Shown here piece after piece: positions 19,779 to 28,458 of a stretch of DNA of 64,000 nt. The DNA lies in contig NC_135245.1 of NCBI RefSeq assembly GCF_947623445.1, forward strand, positions 6,269,501 to 6,333,500, read 5' to 3'. Origin of the DNA: Clavelina lepadiformis (lineage: Eukaryota > Chordata > Ascidiacea > Aplousobranchia > Clavelinidae). Numbering within the stretch: the first letter of the stretch is position 1; each line of letters starts with the position of its first letter. Below the pieces are notes generated by a model. That model was not told the DNA's origin. It did no database searches and saw only the letters and a list, made by a program, of their open reading frames with translations. A program made the translations under genes and the position numbers.

Positions 19779-19850
19779 AGGTCTCACCGACATTTGAACT
19801 CGGATCGCAGGATTCAAAGTCCTGAGTGCTAACCGTTACACCATGAGACC
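19779..19850 (-). tRNA. tRNA-Gln (UUG), unit 39
   Basis: Sound UUG arm; T-stem closing pair lost (plus strand CCGACATTTG, G/G). Confidence 0.85.
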
Positions 19851-19935
19851 GGCAAGACAACCTTTGATATTGTTGAAATTGACATACTCTTTTATGTTAT
19901 TAAGAAGCTGTCAAAATATGTAGCTTGACAAAAAA

Positions 19936-20026
19936 TCCTTCGAACCGGATTCGAACCAGTGACCTATGGATTTCTGACTGATATTTTCACTACAGTCCAC
20001 CGCTCTACCAACAGAGCTATCGAAGG
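19936..20026 (-). tRNA. tRNA-Tyr (GUA) with intron, unit 39
   Basis: Near copy of the unit 36 Tyr gene. Confidence 0.85.
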
Positions 20027-20287
20027 CACATTCGCATACCTACAGAAAGCTTTTACATGATATATTAATGCCACTCAATCGAAGTTTCTTTTCAAAATAT
20101 TGGTTAAATGTAAGGTTCTAAGAATTTAAAAAAGTCAGAGCCTCTTTAAAGCAATTCATTTAATACCACAAAATTTGCAAATTTGAAAAAAAGGTTTCAA
20201 CTTCTGCTTACGATGGTTGAGCTTTAGAAACGAAAAAGTTTCCCAGAATTGTTTGGTTACACGTTTTATTAAATAACAAATAGAAAC

Positions 20288-20359
20288 AGGTCTCACCGAG
20301 ATTTTAACTCAGATCGCAGGATTCAAAGTCCTGAGTGCTAACCTTTACACCATGAGACC
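20288..20359 (-). tRNA. tRNA-Gln (UUG), unit 40, eroded
   Basis: Sound UUG arm, but the conserved C56 of box B is A (TTAAAAT) and box A has TAAAGG. Confidence 0.65.
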
Positions 20360-20444
20360 GACGAGACAACCTTTTATATTGTTGAAATTGAGATACTGTT
20401 TTATGTTATTTAGAAGCTGTCAAAATATGTAACTTGACAAAAAA

Positions 20445-20535
20445 TCCTTGGAACCGGATTCGAACCAGTGACCTATGGATTTCCGACTGATATTTCCACT
20501 ACAGTCCACCGCTCTACCAACTGAGCTATCGAAGG
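20445..20535 (-). tRNA. tRNA-Tyr (GUA) with intron, unit 40
   Basis: One acceptor mismatch (CCTTGGAACC); all else consensus. Confidence 0.8.
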
Positions 20536-20796
20536 CACATTCGCATAACTACATATTGTTTTTAAATCATATTTTAATGCCACTCAATCGAAGTTTCTTT
20601 TCAAATTTTTGGTTAAATGTAAGGTTCTAAGAATTTAAAAGTGTCAGAGCCTTATTAAAGCAATTTATTTAATACCACAAAATTTTGCAAATTTCAAAAA
20701 TAGTTTCAACTTCTGCTTACGATGGTTGAGCTTTAGAAAAGAAAAAGTTTCCCAGAGTTGTTTGGTTACACATTTTATTAAATAACAAAAAGAAAC

Positions 20797-20868
20797 AGGT
20801 CTCACTGATATTTGAACTCGGATCGCAGGATTCAAAGTCCTGAGTGCTAACCGTTACACCATGAGACC
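20797..20868 (-). tRNA. tRNA-Gln (UUG), unit 41, weak T-arm
   Basis: Sound UUG arm; T-stem 3' strand ATCAG leaves two mismatches. Confidence 0.7.
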
Positions 20869-20954
20869 GACAAGACAATCTTTTATATTGTTGAAATTCA
20901 CATACTCTTTTATGTTATTTAGAAGCTGTCAAAATATGTAGCTTGACAAAAATA

Positions 20955-21045
20955 TCCTTCGAACCGGATTCGAACCAGTGACCTATGGATTTCTGACTGA
21001 TATTTCCACTACAGTCCACCGCTCTACCAACTGAGCTATCGAAGG
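20955..21045 (-). tRNA. tRNA-Tyr (GUA) with intron, unit 41
   Basis: Consensus copy. Confidence 0.95.
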
Positions 21046-21306
21046 CACATTCGCAATTTTACAGAAACCATTTAAAACATATATTAATGCCACTCAATCG
21101 AAGTTTCTTTTCAAAGTATTGGTTAAATGTAAGGTTCTAAGAATTTAATATTGTCAGAGCTTCTTTAAAGCAATTTATTTAATACCACAAAATTTTGAAA
21201 ATTTCAAAAAATGTTTCAACTTCTGCTTACGATGATTGAGTTTTAGAAACGAAAAAGTTTCCCAGAATTGTTTGGTTACACATTTCATTAAACAACAAAA
21301 TGGAAC

Positions 21307-21378
21307 AGGTCTCACCGACATTTGAACTCGGATCGCAGGATTCAGAGTCCTGAGTGCTAACCGTTACACCATGAGACC
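21307..21378 (-). tRNA. tRNA-Gln (CUG), unit 42
   Basis: CUG arm sound, T-stem closing pair lost as in unit 39. The only CUG gene after unit 37. Confidence 0.85.
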
Positions 21379-21473
21379 GACAAGACAACACTTTTATATT
21401 ATTGAATTTGACATACTCTTTTATTTTATTTTATTTAGAAGCTGTCAAAATATATAGCTTGTTATACCGTATA

Positions 21474-21575
21474 TCCTTCGAACCGGATTCGAACCGGATT
21501 CGAAGCAGTGACCTATGTATTTTTGACTGATATTCCCACTACAGTCCACCGCTCTACCAACTGAGCTATCGAAGG
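21474..21575 (-). pseudogene. tRNA-Tyr with duplicated T-arm segment, unit 42
   Basis: An 11-nt tandem duplication of CGAACCGGATT near the 3' end makes the gene 102 nt and separates T-arm from acceptor. Two overlapping box B copies result. Confidence 0.8.
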
Positions 21576-21838
21576 CACCTGCGAATAACTACAGATTGTT
21601 TTTAACTCACATTTTAAAGCCACTCAATCGAGGTTTCTTTTAAAAATTTTGGTTAAACGTAAGGTTCTAAGAATTTCATAGTGTCAGAGCCTCTTTTAAA
21701 GCAATTCATTTAATACCACAAAATTTGCAAATTTGAAAATAAAGGTTTCAACTTCTGCTTACGATGGTTGAGCTTTAGAAACGAAAAAGTTTCCCAGAAT
21801 TGTTTGGTTACACGTTTTATTAAATAACAAAAAGGAAC

Positions 21839-21910
21839 AGGTCTCACCGACATTTGAACTCGGATCGCGGGATTCAAAGTCCTGAGCGCTAACCGTTACA
21901 CCATGAGACC
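21839..21910 (-). tRNA. tRNA-Gln (UUG), unit 43
   Basis: UUG arm with one A/C clash (TCCCG), T-stem closing pair lost. Confidence 0.75.
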
Positions 21911-21999
21911 GACGAGACAACCTTTTATATTGTTGAAATTGACATACTCTTTTATGTTATTTAGAAGCTGTCAAATTATATAGCTTGTTATACCGTATA

Positions 22000-22090
22000 T
22001 CCTTCGAACCGGATTCGAACCAGTGACCTATGGATTTCCGACTGATATTCCCACTACAGTCCACCGCTCCACCAACTGAGCTATCGAAGG
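22000..22090 (-). tRNA. tRNA-Tyr (GUA) with intron, unit 43
   Basis: Stems good; D-loop CTCCACCAAC and an intron variant (TATTCCCAC). Confidence 0.85.
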
Positions 22091-22352
22091 CACATTCGAA
22101 TAACTACAGATTGTTTTTAAGTGATATTTTAATGCCACTCAATCTAGGTTTCTTTTAAAAGTTTTGGTTAAACGTAAGGTTCTAAGAATTACATAGTGTC
22201 AGAGCCTCTTTAAAGCAATTCATTTAATACCACAAAATTTGCAAATTTGAAAAAAAAGGTTTCAACTTCTGCTTACGATGGTTGAGCTTTAGAAACGGAA
22301 AAGTTTCCCAGAATTGTTTGGTTACACGTTTTATTAAATAACAAAAAGGAAC

Positions 22353-22424
22353 AGGTCTCACCAACATTTGAACTCGGATCGCAGGATTCAAAGTCCTGAG
22401 CGCTAACCGTTACACCATGAGACC
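22353..22424 (-). tRNA. tRNA-Gln (UUG), unit 44
   Basis: Sound UUG arm; T-stem weakened (plus strand CCAACATTTG). The TATA-like element is altered here (CTTCGGTATTG). Confidence 0.8.
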
Positions 22425-22509
22425 GACGAGACAACCTTCGGTATTGTTGAAATTGACATACTCTTTTATGTTATTTAGAAGCTGTCAAAATATGTAGCTT
22501 GACAAAATA

Positions 22510-22600
22510 TCCTTCGAACCGGATTCGCACCAGTGACCTATGGATTTCTGACTGATATTCCCACTACAGTCCACCGCTCTACCAACTGAGCTATCGAAGG
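22510..22600 (-). tRNA. tRNA-Tyr (GUA) with intron, unit 44
   Basis: Box B with G54; other elements consensus. Confidence 0.85.
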
Positions 22601-22863
22601 CACATTCGCATAACTACAGATTGTTTTTAAATCATATTTTAATGCCACTCAATCGAAGTTTTTTTTCAAAGTATTGGTTAAATGTAAGGTTCTAAGAATT
22701 TGAAAGTGTCAGAGCCTCTTCAAAGCAATTCATTTAATACCACAAAATTTACAAATTTGAAAAAAAAAAGTTTCAACTTCTGCTTACGATGGTTGAGCTT
22801 TAGAAACGAAAAAGTTTCCCAGAATTGTTTGGTTGCACGTTTTATTAAATAACAAAAAGAAAC

Positions 22864-22935
22864 AGGTCTCACCGAGATTTGAACTCGGATCGCAGGATTC
22901 AAAGTCCTGAGTGCTAACCGTTACACCATGAGACC
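22864..22935 (-). tRNA. tRNA-Gln (UUG), unit 45
   Basis: Consensus body with an intact UUG arm; last Gln gene of array 1. Confidence 0.95.
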
Positions 22936-23024
22936 GACAAGACAACCTTTTATATTGTTGAAAATGAGTTACTCTTTTATGTTATTTAGAAGCTGTCAAA
23001 ATATATAGATTGTTATACCGTATA

Positions 23025-23094
23025 TCCTTCGAACCGGATTAGAACCAGTGACCTAAGGATTTCTGACTGATATTCCCACTACAGTCCACCGCTC
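23025..23094 (-). pseudogene. Truncated tRNA-Tyr at array 1/array 2 junction
   Basis: The 3' part, intron and anticodon are present; the gene stops after CCACCGCTC, losing box A and the acceptor 5' strand. The next base starts array 2 sequence (ATATCTTCTG). CGCTC is shared by both partners at the join. Confidence 0.9.
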
Positions 23095-23263
23095 ATATCT
23101 TCTGTATCTATCGGATAATTGCCACAAGCTCGGTTGTTTGAATACAATTTGAGTGAAGGAAACATTACGACTATTTTATTCAGTAAATGATATTTGATGT
23201 TTTGTGTGTCTTGCTGAAGATCGCACTGAAACGGTCAACTTAACATAGCGATGCTAACAGAAA

Positions 23264-23335
23264 TGCCTCCAGTGAGAATTGAACTCACGACCCCTGGTTT
23301 ACAAGACCAGTGCTCTACCCCTGAGCTATGGAGGC
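23264..23335 (-). tRNA. tRNA-Thr (UGU)
   Basis: Reference copy. 72 nt with A73; acceptor GCCTCCA/TGGAGGC, D-stem GCTC/GAGC, anticodon arm CTGGT-CTTGTAA-ACCAG (UGU, reads ACA/ACG), T-arm GTGAG-TTCAATT-CTCAC. It closely resembles vertebrate Thr-UGU genes. Divergent from the Thr-AGU gene 144 bp away. No T4 lies within 100 nt downstream, only TTT. Confidence 0.95.
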
Positions 23336-23479
23336 GGCTACGATGTGGTGCTCTGATATTATTTCCTTTACCAATCTTGAAGACAATAACCATGCAAGAA
23401 GAACTAATCAGACTTAATCAACGTGATGGCAATAAAACTTCGAATTGCAGAAGAACAATCTCAGAATAGACGGACGTAC

Positions 23480-23551
23480 GGCGCCATGGCTTAGTGGCAA
23501 AGCGCCTGTCTAGTAAACAGGAGATCCTGGGTTCGAATCCCAGTGGTGCCT
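23480..23551 (+). tRNA. tRNA-Thr (AGU)
   Basis: Reference copy. 72 nt with U73; acceptor GGCGCCA/TGGTGCC with one G-U, anticodon arm CCTGT-CTAGTAA-ACAGG (AGU, inosine at 34 expected, reads ACU/ACC/ACA), T-arm CTGGG-TTCGAAT-CCCAG. It matches the animal Thr-AGU family closely. Downstream has TTTGT; the first T4 is about 100 nt away. Confidence 0.95.
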
Positions 23552-23802
23552 TTGTAACAAAACAGACAGCTAAGCATCGTGCTTTAGCATTGGACTACCG
23601 GGTTCCGTGAAATCTTTCTTTATTTTATTATACAGTAAATTTACTAAAATACTGATTACTTGAAAATCCTCGATGGGGCTCTCTGAAGTTTTTTCCCGTC
23701 AATTTAGTATGCTTTCAAACTACCATTCCATAAAATGCAATCGAAAAACAATGATTCAAACTTTTTTTACAGAGGCGCAAAATAAACACTAGAATTTTTA
23801 GT

Positions 23803-23845
23803 CTAAAATCCCAATTTTAGCTACTTTCATGCTAATTTTTAGCAT
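23803..23845. repeat. Adjacent perfect hairpins in spacer
   Basis: CTAAAAT-CCCA-ATTTTAG (23803-23820) followed by ATGCTAA-TTT-TTAGCAT (23829-23845). Both 7-bp stems are perfect in this copy. In long units the second hairpin is broken because the extra Thr-AGU tail joins at TTTTAACAT, within its right arm. Confidence 0.75.
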
Positions 23846-23932
23846 AAATCTGCACACGACCTGGGACATTGAAGCACGCCAACTGCTAGTGTAATTCCCA
23901 GGCTAGAAACACCACCAACCACGCTGCATTCT

Positions 23933-23968
23933 GATTGGTCTAAACATATTTTTAAAGCCCTACGTAGG
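23933..23968. promoter_or_regulatory. CCAAT/TATA-like block of unknown role
   Basis: The minus strand reads ACCAATCAGAATGCAG, a good CCAAT box; next to it lie TATTTTTAAAG and the palindrome CCTACGTAGG. The arrangement resembles a Pol II or snRNA-type promoter, but no transcript unit was recognised beside it. Conservation among units may only reflect array homogenisation. Confidence 0.3.
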
Positions 23969-24240
23969 AGTACAACAAATTCATAAAGATCTTAGTTTTA
24001 GTTATTTGACGCTTCCTGAACCACCAAGCTTTCGTTTAACAGCCGAACACCCTAGCCGATTGAGTAGAAAGAATCTTCAGCAAATATAGTTGATTAATTG
24101 CCTTGCCCTTTCAAGGATTGGTAATGCAGCAGTGGTAATTGATGTGCTTTCTTTGCTTAGTTTAACCTGTCAAATAGTCAGTTGTTTTAGAAAAGTAAAC
24201 TTTGAGCATCCGAATGTTATCCAAAGAGACAACTTAGCGA

Positions 24241-24313
24241 TGTTTCCGCCCAGGATCGAACTGGGGACCTTTCGCGTGTGAGGCGAACGTGATAACCTCT
24301 ACACTACGGAAAC
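24241..24313 (-). tRNA. tRNA-Val (CAC)
   Basis: Reference copy. 73 nt with A73; acceptor GTTTCCG/CGGAAAC, anticodon arm TTCGC-CTCACAC-GCGAA (CAC, reads GUG), T-arm CCCAG-TTCGATC-CTGGG. Box A TAGTGTAGAGG matches animal tRNA-Val. First T4 on the minus strand is ~50 nt downstream. Confidence 0.95.
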
Positions 24314-24408
24314 AGGACATTGGTCGAGCATGGAAATAGCAATTAAATTTTTTAAAAAGCAGTTGCATTAAGTGTGAAAATAAAAATGCGTAAATAGACG
24401 TTGAAACT

Positions 24409-24480
24409 CTTTTCACCCAGGGTCGGACTGGATACTTTTCGCGTGTAAAATGAACGGGATAACAATTACAGTACCAGAAC
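24409..24480 (-). pseudogene. tRNA-Val (UAC)-like relic
   Basis: Reference copy of a decayed tRNA between the two good Val genes. The order GTACTGTAATTGTTAT, CATTTTACACGCG and TCCAGTCCGACCCTGGG matches box A, anticodon arm and T-arm of a Val gene. The loop TTTACAC would give UAC. Acceptor, anticodon and D-stems are partly unpaired and box B is altered (AGTCCGACCC), so it is judged non-functional. It recurs in every complete unit. Confidence 0.65.
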
Positions 24481-24719
24481 CGATAGCGGAAAGCAAGGTT
24501 TTTTGATTTTATTTAGCAAAATTATATTTGTTTGTTAGACGATAATGGATATTTGGAATGTTTCAGTTGAGCCAAAGTTGTAGATTGGCCGCTTTTTCGG
24601 CCTGGCATCAAACCTGGAAAGTGCTTCGTGTAAAATGACATTTGTCTGTATACGGAAGCACTTTTTTTATATCAAATCCGGGCATTCTTTTTAGTGTTCA
24701 ACTTCGTAAGGACGACTCA

Positions 24720-24792
24720 TGTTTCCGCCCAGGATCGAACTGGGGACCTTTCGCGTGTTAGGCGAACGTGATAACCACTACACTACGGAAAC
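24720..24792 (-). tRNA. tRNA-Val (AAC)
   Basis: Reference copy. Same body as Val-CAC apart from the loop CTAACAC, giving AAC (inosine at 34 expected; reads GUU/GUC/GUA), and GTAGTGG in box A. No T4 within ~80 nt downstream. Confidence 0.95.
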
Positions 24793-25058
24793 ACGACAGT
24801 CGTAGGTTGACGCAGTTTAATTATCTTTTCAAATTTTGCTTATGTCCGGAAAAGAGAGCAGAAACCGGTTCATTGTAAATGTTTCGCTCATATCTTCTGT
24901 ATCTATCGGATAATAGCCACAAGCTCGGTGGTTTGAATACAAATTGGGTGAAGGAAACATTACGACTATTTTATTCAGTAAATGATATTTGATGTTTTGT
25001 GTGTCTTGCTGAAGATCGCACTGAAACGGTAAACTTAACATAGCGATGCTAGCAGAAA

Positions 25059-25130
25059 TGCCTCCAGTGAGAATTGAACTCACGACCCCTGGTTTACAAG
25101 ACCAGTTCTCTACCCCTGAGCTATGGAGGC
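25059..25130 (-). tRNA. tRNA-Thr (UGU)
   Basis: D-stem has lost pair 10-25 (GAGA instead of GAGC); all other stems match the reference copy. Confidence 0.85.
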
Positions 25131-25274
25131 GGCTACGATGTGGTGCCCTGATATTATTTCCTTTACCAATCTTGAAGACAATAACTATGCAAGAAGAACT
25201 AATCAGACTTAATCAACGTGATGGCAATAAAACTTCGAATCGGAGAATAACAATCTCAGAAAAGACGGACGTAC

Positions 25275-25346
25275 GGCGCCATGGCTTAGTGGCAAAGCGC
25301 CTGTCTAGTAAACAGGAGATCCTGGGTTCGAATCCCAGTGGTGCCT
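25275..25346 (+). tRNA. tRNA-Thr (AGU)
   Basis: Identical to the 23480 copy. Confidence 0.95.
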
Positions 25347-26034
25347 TTGTAACAAAACAGACAGCTAAGCATCGTGCTTTAACATTGGACTACCGAGTTC
25401 CGTGAAATCTTTCTTTATTTTATTATACAGTAAATTTACTAAAATACTGATTACTTGAAAATCCTCGATGGGGCTCTCTGAATTTTTTCCCGTCAATTTA
25501 GTATGCTTTGAACTACCATTCCATAAAATGCAATCGAAAAACAAAGATTCAAACTTTTTTTACAGAGGCGCAAAATAAACACTAGAATTTTTAGTCTAAA
25601 ATCCCAATTTTAGCTATTTTCATGCTAATTTTTAGCATAATTCTGCACACGACCTGGGACATTGAAGCACGCCAACTGCTTGTGTAATTCCCAGGATAGA
25701 AACACCACCAACCACGCTGCATTCTGATTGGTCTAAACATATTTTTAAAGCCCTACGTAGGAGTACAACAAATTCATAAAGATCTTAGTTTTAGTTATTT
25801 GACGCTTCCTGAACCACCAAGCTTTTGTTTAACAGCCGAACACCCTAGCCGATTGAGCAGAAAGAATCTTGCAGCAAATATAGTTGATTAATTGCCTTGC
25901 CCATTCAAGGATTGGTAATGCAGCAGTGGTAATTGATGTGCCTTCTTTGCTTGGTTTAACCCGTCAAATATTCAGTTGTTTTAGAAAAGTAAACTTTGAG
26001 CATCCGAATGTTATCCAAAGAGACAACTTAGCGA

Positions 26035-26107
26035 TGTTTCCGCCCAGGATCGAACTGGGGACCTTTCGCGTGTTAGGCGAAAGTGATAACCATTACACTA
26101 CGGAAAC
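26035..26107 (-). tRNA. tRNA-Val (AAC) at the Val-CAC position
   Basis: The downstream flank (AACTTAGCGA) is that of Val-CAC, but the anticodon and the upstream flank (CGACAGTCGAAGGTTGACGC) are those of Val-AAC. Recombination between the two Val genes removed the relic and one gene. D/anticodon junction has a change (AAAGTGATAACC). Confidence 0.9.
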
Positions 26108-26220
26108 ACGACAGTCGAAGGTTGACGCAGTTCAATTATGTTTTCAAATTTTGCTTATATCCGGAAAAGAGAGCAGAAACCGGTTCATTGTAAATGTTTG
26201 GCTCTGCAGAGGTTGCTGCT

Positions 26221-26893
26221 TGTTTTAACTTATGTTTTTCGGACTTAATTTACCTGCCGAATTAATGATCTGACTCCGTGGTTGCGTGCGGTTAGAATGC
26301 TCTAACCTTACGTCTACTAACCGCAAGTTCTTACGATTAACAGATACAGTTTATCAGAAGCAGTCCTTTATTTGTAGGAACTGTACAGGTACCGATTATA
26401 ATACATTCACAAACTTAACATTCACCATTTAGAACAAGTTTAACGAATTACATTTTAACACGACTAACGTAATACGTTCGTACGATTCAGTATTTCTGTC
26501 TGCGGCGTTTCTCGCGTATCAGTTCGAGTTTATAAAGCGGAGCGATGTGAACGGAAATATTCAACACAATATACACGAACATTTCAGAATGTGTGAACGA
26601 TAAAAGCAAAGCGTTGGCAATGGGAATTACATTCAGTTACAACCAGGGTTGCTATGAAATCGCCTGGTAACGTACTAAACGGCGTTTTCACATAAAGTTA
26701 TTTAGAGCAAGTTTCCAAATCTTACATCACGATTGCAGTTTTATCAAGTTGCAGCTGCAGCCAAATTGCATCTGCAGCCAAATATTAAATGCTAGCTGCA
26801 GTTTTATCAATGAACAATGTTTCAATAATTAAATGGCGCATACGTTTCCACAATTGATATAATGGTATTGGATGTGGCTCCCAAGCCACTACA
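26221..26893 (-). repeat. LTR (3' LTR of the minus-strand element)
   Basis: 673 bp, begins TGTTTTAACTTATG and ends CCAAGCCACTACA on the plus strand. TTTATAAAC lies at 26529-26537 and AATAAA (minus strand) at 26367-26372. Fifteen non-array bases (TGCAGAGGTTGCTGC) separate it from array 2 on the left. Confidence 0.9.
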
Positions 26894-26903
26894 TTCCTCC
26901 CCC
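26894..26903 (-). other. Polypurine tract candidate
   Basis: GGGGGAGGAA on the minus strand directly abuts the 3' LTR, where LTR elements prime plus-strand DNA synthesis. It sets the element orientation. Confidence 0.65.
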
Positions 26904-27164
26904 GTTACGGAAGGGAAAAAATTGACAATTAAAACGCAACATCCTGATTACAACAAGGAGCATGCAAAACGACGGAAAATCGGTAATGATACAAGCACAA
27001 GACAAAGCGACGTAGCAAAGAAAAGGTTACTACTTATTAGGCATGCACTACACGATATATACACTAAAAATGTCGCCCGACAACTACAAAGGGGAAATGG
27101 CAAAAGGTTACATGCATACGACATTAACGGCACCGAAAAACACGTTGATACAAAAAAATGAAAC
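26904..27164 (-). other. Noncoding stretch between env-like gene and 3' LTR
   Basis: About 260 bp, A-rich on the plus strand, with a short GT run next to the gene end. Small ORFs here overlap in other frames and lack recognisable features. Confidence 0.5.
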
Positions 27165-28346
27165 TCAAAGTGTGTGTGTGTCCGCGAACTCATCACGGGA
27201 CGACGCAGCGGGCGGCGCGTCATCAGAAGGTCCAGAAGAAGACGGTTGGTCACGAGAACGTCGAAGCAAAGGCGACGGTTGAGTTTGTTGTAGACTTGCA
27301 TCTCGTTGGTTGCGTCCAGCGTGAATACGGGATACGAGAGATCTGGCATACCGCAAATGCTGCGGAGATGATCGGATAAACCCGATGGTATGGAAGAGGG
27401 CCCACATCATGGCAAGTAGTTGCAGGATGAATATAAGGGCTGAGAGAAATGGATTCGTGATCTGTGACAATGCAAGCAGCAACGTTTGTTTTGCGGCGTG
27501 CGCGAATGTGTCGGCGACGTAGGAGCCGTTGATCATAGTTTCATCAGTAGTAGTAAGACTTGTTATGACATGTCGCATTTTCTCCTTAAGCAGGTTGGCT
27601 TCAGACATAGAGCTGAGCAGCGATTGAAGGTCAGTGAACGAATCGGAGTCAGGTAGCTCGTTGAGAATCTTCTCGTAGTCGGGAGCATTGTAGTTGATGT
27701 GTATAGTCGACAAAGGCAAGTTTAGTTGGTGCACCTGCACATGTTCGTGCGATAAGGTGTAGTTGTGATAAAGGACCGTGTGTCCCAGAACTCGGAAGAC
27801 AAAACTTCTAGCTGGTCGATACGATTCCAGCAGATGAACTCCCGGTAAGACAATGTTGTCTGAAATGAGTTGGCCGTATTGACTGTGGCCGTTTTCATCG
27901 CGATATAGGATGAGAGGACGTTGGCTAAACGCGTTGCGGTACGCAAGTGACGGTAAGACGGTACCGTTGATAGAGTGACATGTTGCTCTGGACATAAAAT
28001 CTCCAAGGCTGGAGCCCATGGTTTGTTGTCCAAGAGTAGAAGACAGTATTTCAGTAGGGAAAATCTTCCCAACTGCTTTGTAGAGTGTGCCAATCAGCTT
28101 CGTGAGTTGAAAATATAGGAACTTGTTCTCTTCATTGAAAGTAGTGAGAACTTCGGAAATGTAAGCGAAACATGTAAGCAGCAAACAAATGAACATGTTG
28201 TGTTTGTAATCAGAGAAACGTTTCGGTGGCAGGATTTTGCAACCAGTCCAAGTAGTCCTGAATGTGGCAGAAGAGGTTGTAGCGTCGTCATCATCGTCGT
28301 CTTCGTCATCTCCGTCAGAAACTGAACTACTTTGATCTGGAGCCAT
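27165..28346 (-). CDS. Envelope-like membrane protein of the LTR element
   Basis: Open frame of 393 residues that looks whole. An acidic, low-complexity N-terminus (residues 10-21) precedes a hydrophobic stretch at 51-70 that could be a signal or signal anchor. The middle has three N-glycosylation sequons (NGT 127, NYT 195, NGS 273) and few cysteines. Residues 240-265 look helical, and a strong membrane segment covers about 300-323. A basic, serine-rich tail of ~70 residues follows. The layout of ectodomain, stalk, C-terminal anchor and tail, and its place next to the 3' LTR, fit a retroelement envelope; no clear furin site or family signature was recognised, so it could also be another membrane protein. 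It is treated as an element fossil. Confidence 0.55.
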   Translation of the reverse strand: MAPDQSSSVSDGDDEDDDDDDATTSSATFRTTWTGCKILPPKRFSDYKHNMFICLLLTCFAYISEVLTTFNEENKFLYFQLTKLIGTLYKAVGKIFPTEILSSTLGQQTMGSSLGDFMSRATCHSINGTVLPSLAYRNAFSQRPLILYRDENGHSQYGQLISDNIVLPGVHLLESYRPARSFVFRVLGHTVLYHNYTLSHEHVQVHQLNLPLSTIHINYNAPDYEKILNELPDSDSFTDLQSLLSSMSEANLLKEKMRHVITSLTTTDETMINGSYVADTFAHAAKQTLLLALSQITNPFLSALIFILQLLAMMWALFHTIGFIRSSPQHLRYARSLVSRIHAGRNQRDASLQQTQPSPLLRRSRDQPSSSGPSDDAPPAASSRDEFADTHTL

Positions 28347-28458
28347 TGCTGTCGTTGTTGTTAAATCAACTTGTTTACAAGAATAAAGTTAGCAGTACCA
28401 GCTTCATTGAAACACGTCGGGTCAACGTCGGTGGTCATCAAAATGCAGCGGCACTGCG
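28347..28458 (-). other. Short leader between 5' LTR and env-like gene
   Basis: 112 bp only. No convincing tRNA primer-binding site (TGG start) is seen beside the LTR. A leader this short directly before env is what a copy of a spliced env message would have. Confidence 0.45.

Larger units (their letters stand above)
1..23094 (-). repeat. Array 1: tandem Gln-Tyr tRNA units
   Basis: About 45 head-to-tail units of 507-512 bp. In plus-strand order each holds a Gln gene, an ~86-bp spacer, an intron-bearing Tyr gene and a ~260-bp spacer. Both genes lie on the minus strand, so Tyr is transcribed toward Gln of its own unit. The longer spacer has a recognisable core (from TTTCAACTTCTGCTTACGAT to the A-run before Gln) and no ORF of its own. 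Units right of 17.5 kb are more diverged and less regular, as expected at the edge of a homogenising array. The left end lies outside the window. Confidence 0.95.
23552..24240. other. Long spacer between Thr-AGU and Val-CAC
   Basis: No gene seen. It holds the Thr-AGU trailer, a hairpin pair near 23803-23845, a CCAAT-like motif (GATTGGT, 23933-23939), an A/T run resembling a TATA box and a 10-bp palindrome CCTACGTAGG at 23959-23968. The same block recurs in every unit. In long units it is ~310 bp longer because its left part is duplicated from the Thr-AGU 3' end onward. Confidence 0.7.
23095..26205. repeat. Array 2, left forward segment
   Basis: One full unit plus part of a second in the same orientation as 37.6-62.7 kb. 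It starts within the Val-AAC/Thr-UGU spacer at ATATCTTCTG and ends in the same spacer at GGCTC next to the LTR element. Confidence 0.9.

Noticed and set aside
1-23094. CRISPR-like array
   Set aside because: Regular spacing is present, but the repeated parts are tRNA genes, the spacers are also repeated, and the units are ~509 bp.
1-23094. tRNA-derived SINE family
   Set aside because: Copies are strictly tandem with intact mature tRNA ends and terminators, and no tail, body or dispersed target duplications are seen.
24409-24480. A functional tRNA-Val (UAC)
   Set aside because: Several stems cannot pair and box B is degraded in every copy, so it is reported as a relic.
26862-27161. Plus-strand frames of 73-99 residues in the LTR element
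   Set aside because: They lie antisense to the element and overlap the LTR, purine tract and noncoding stretch.
26948-27349. A 133-residue minus-strand frame overlapping the end of the env-like gene
   Set aside because: Composition looks like an out-of-frame reading of the same strand, with no start context or domain.
28430-28458. tRNA primer-binding site beside the 5' LTR
   Set aside because: No TGG start or convincing match to a tRNA 3' end was found on the minus strand.
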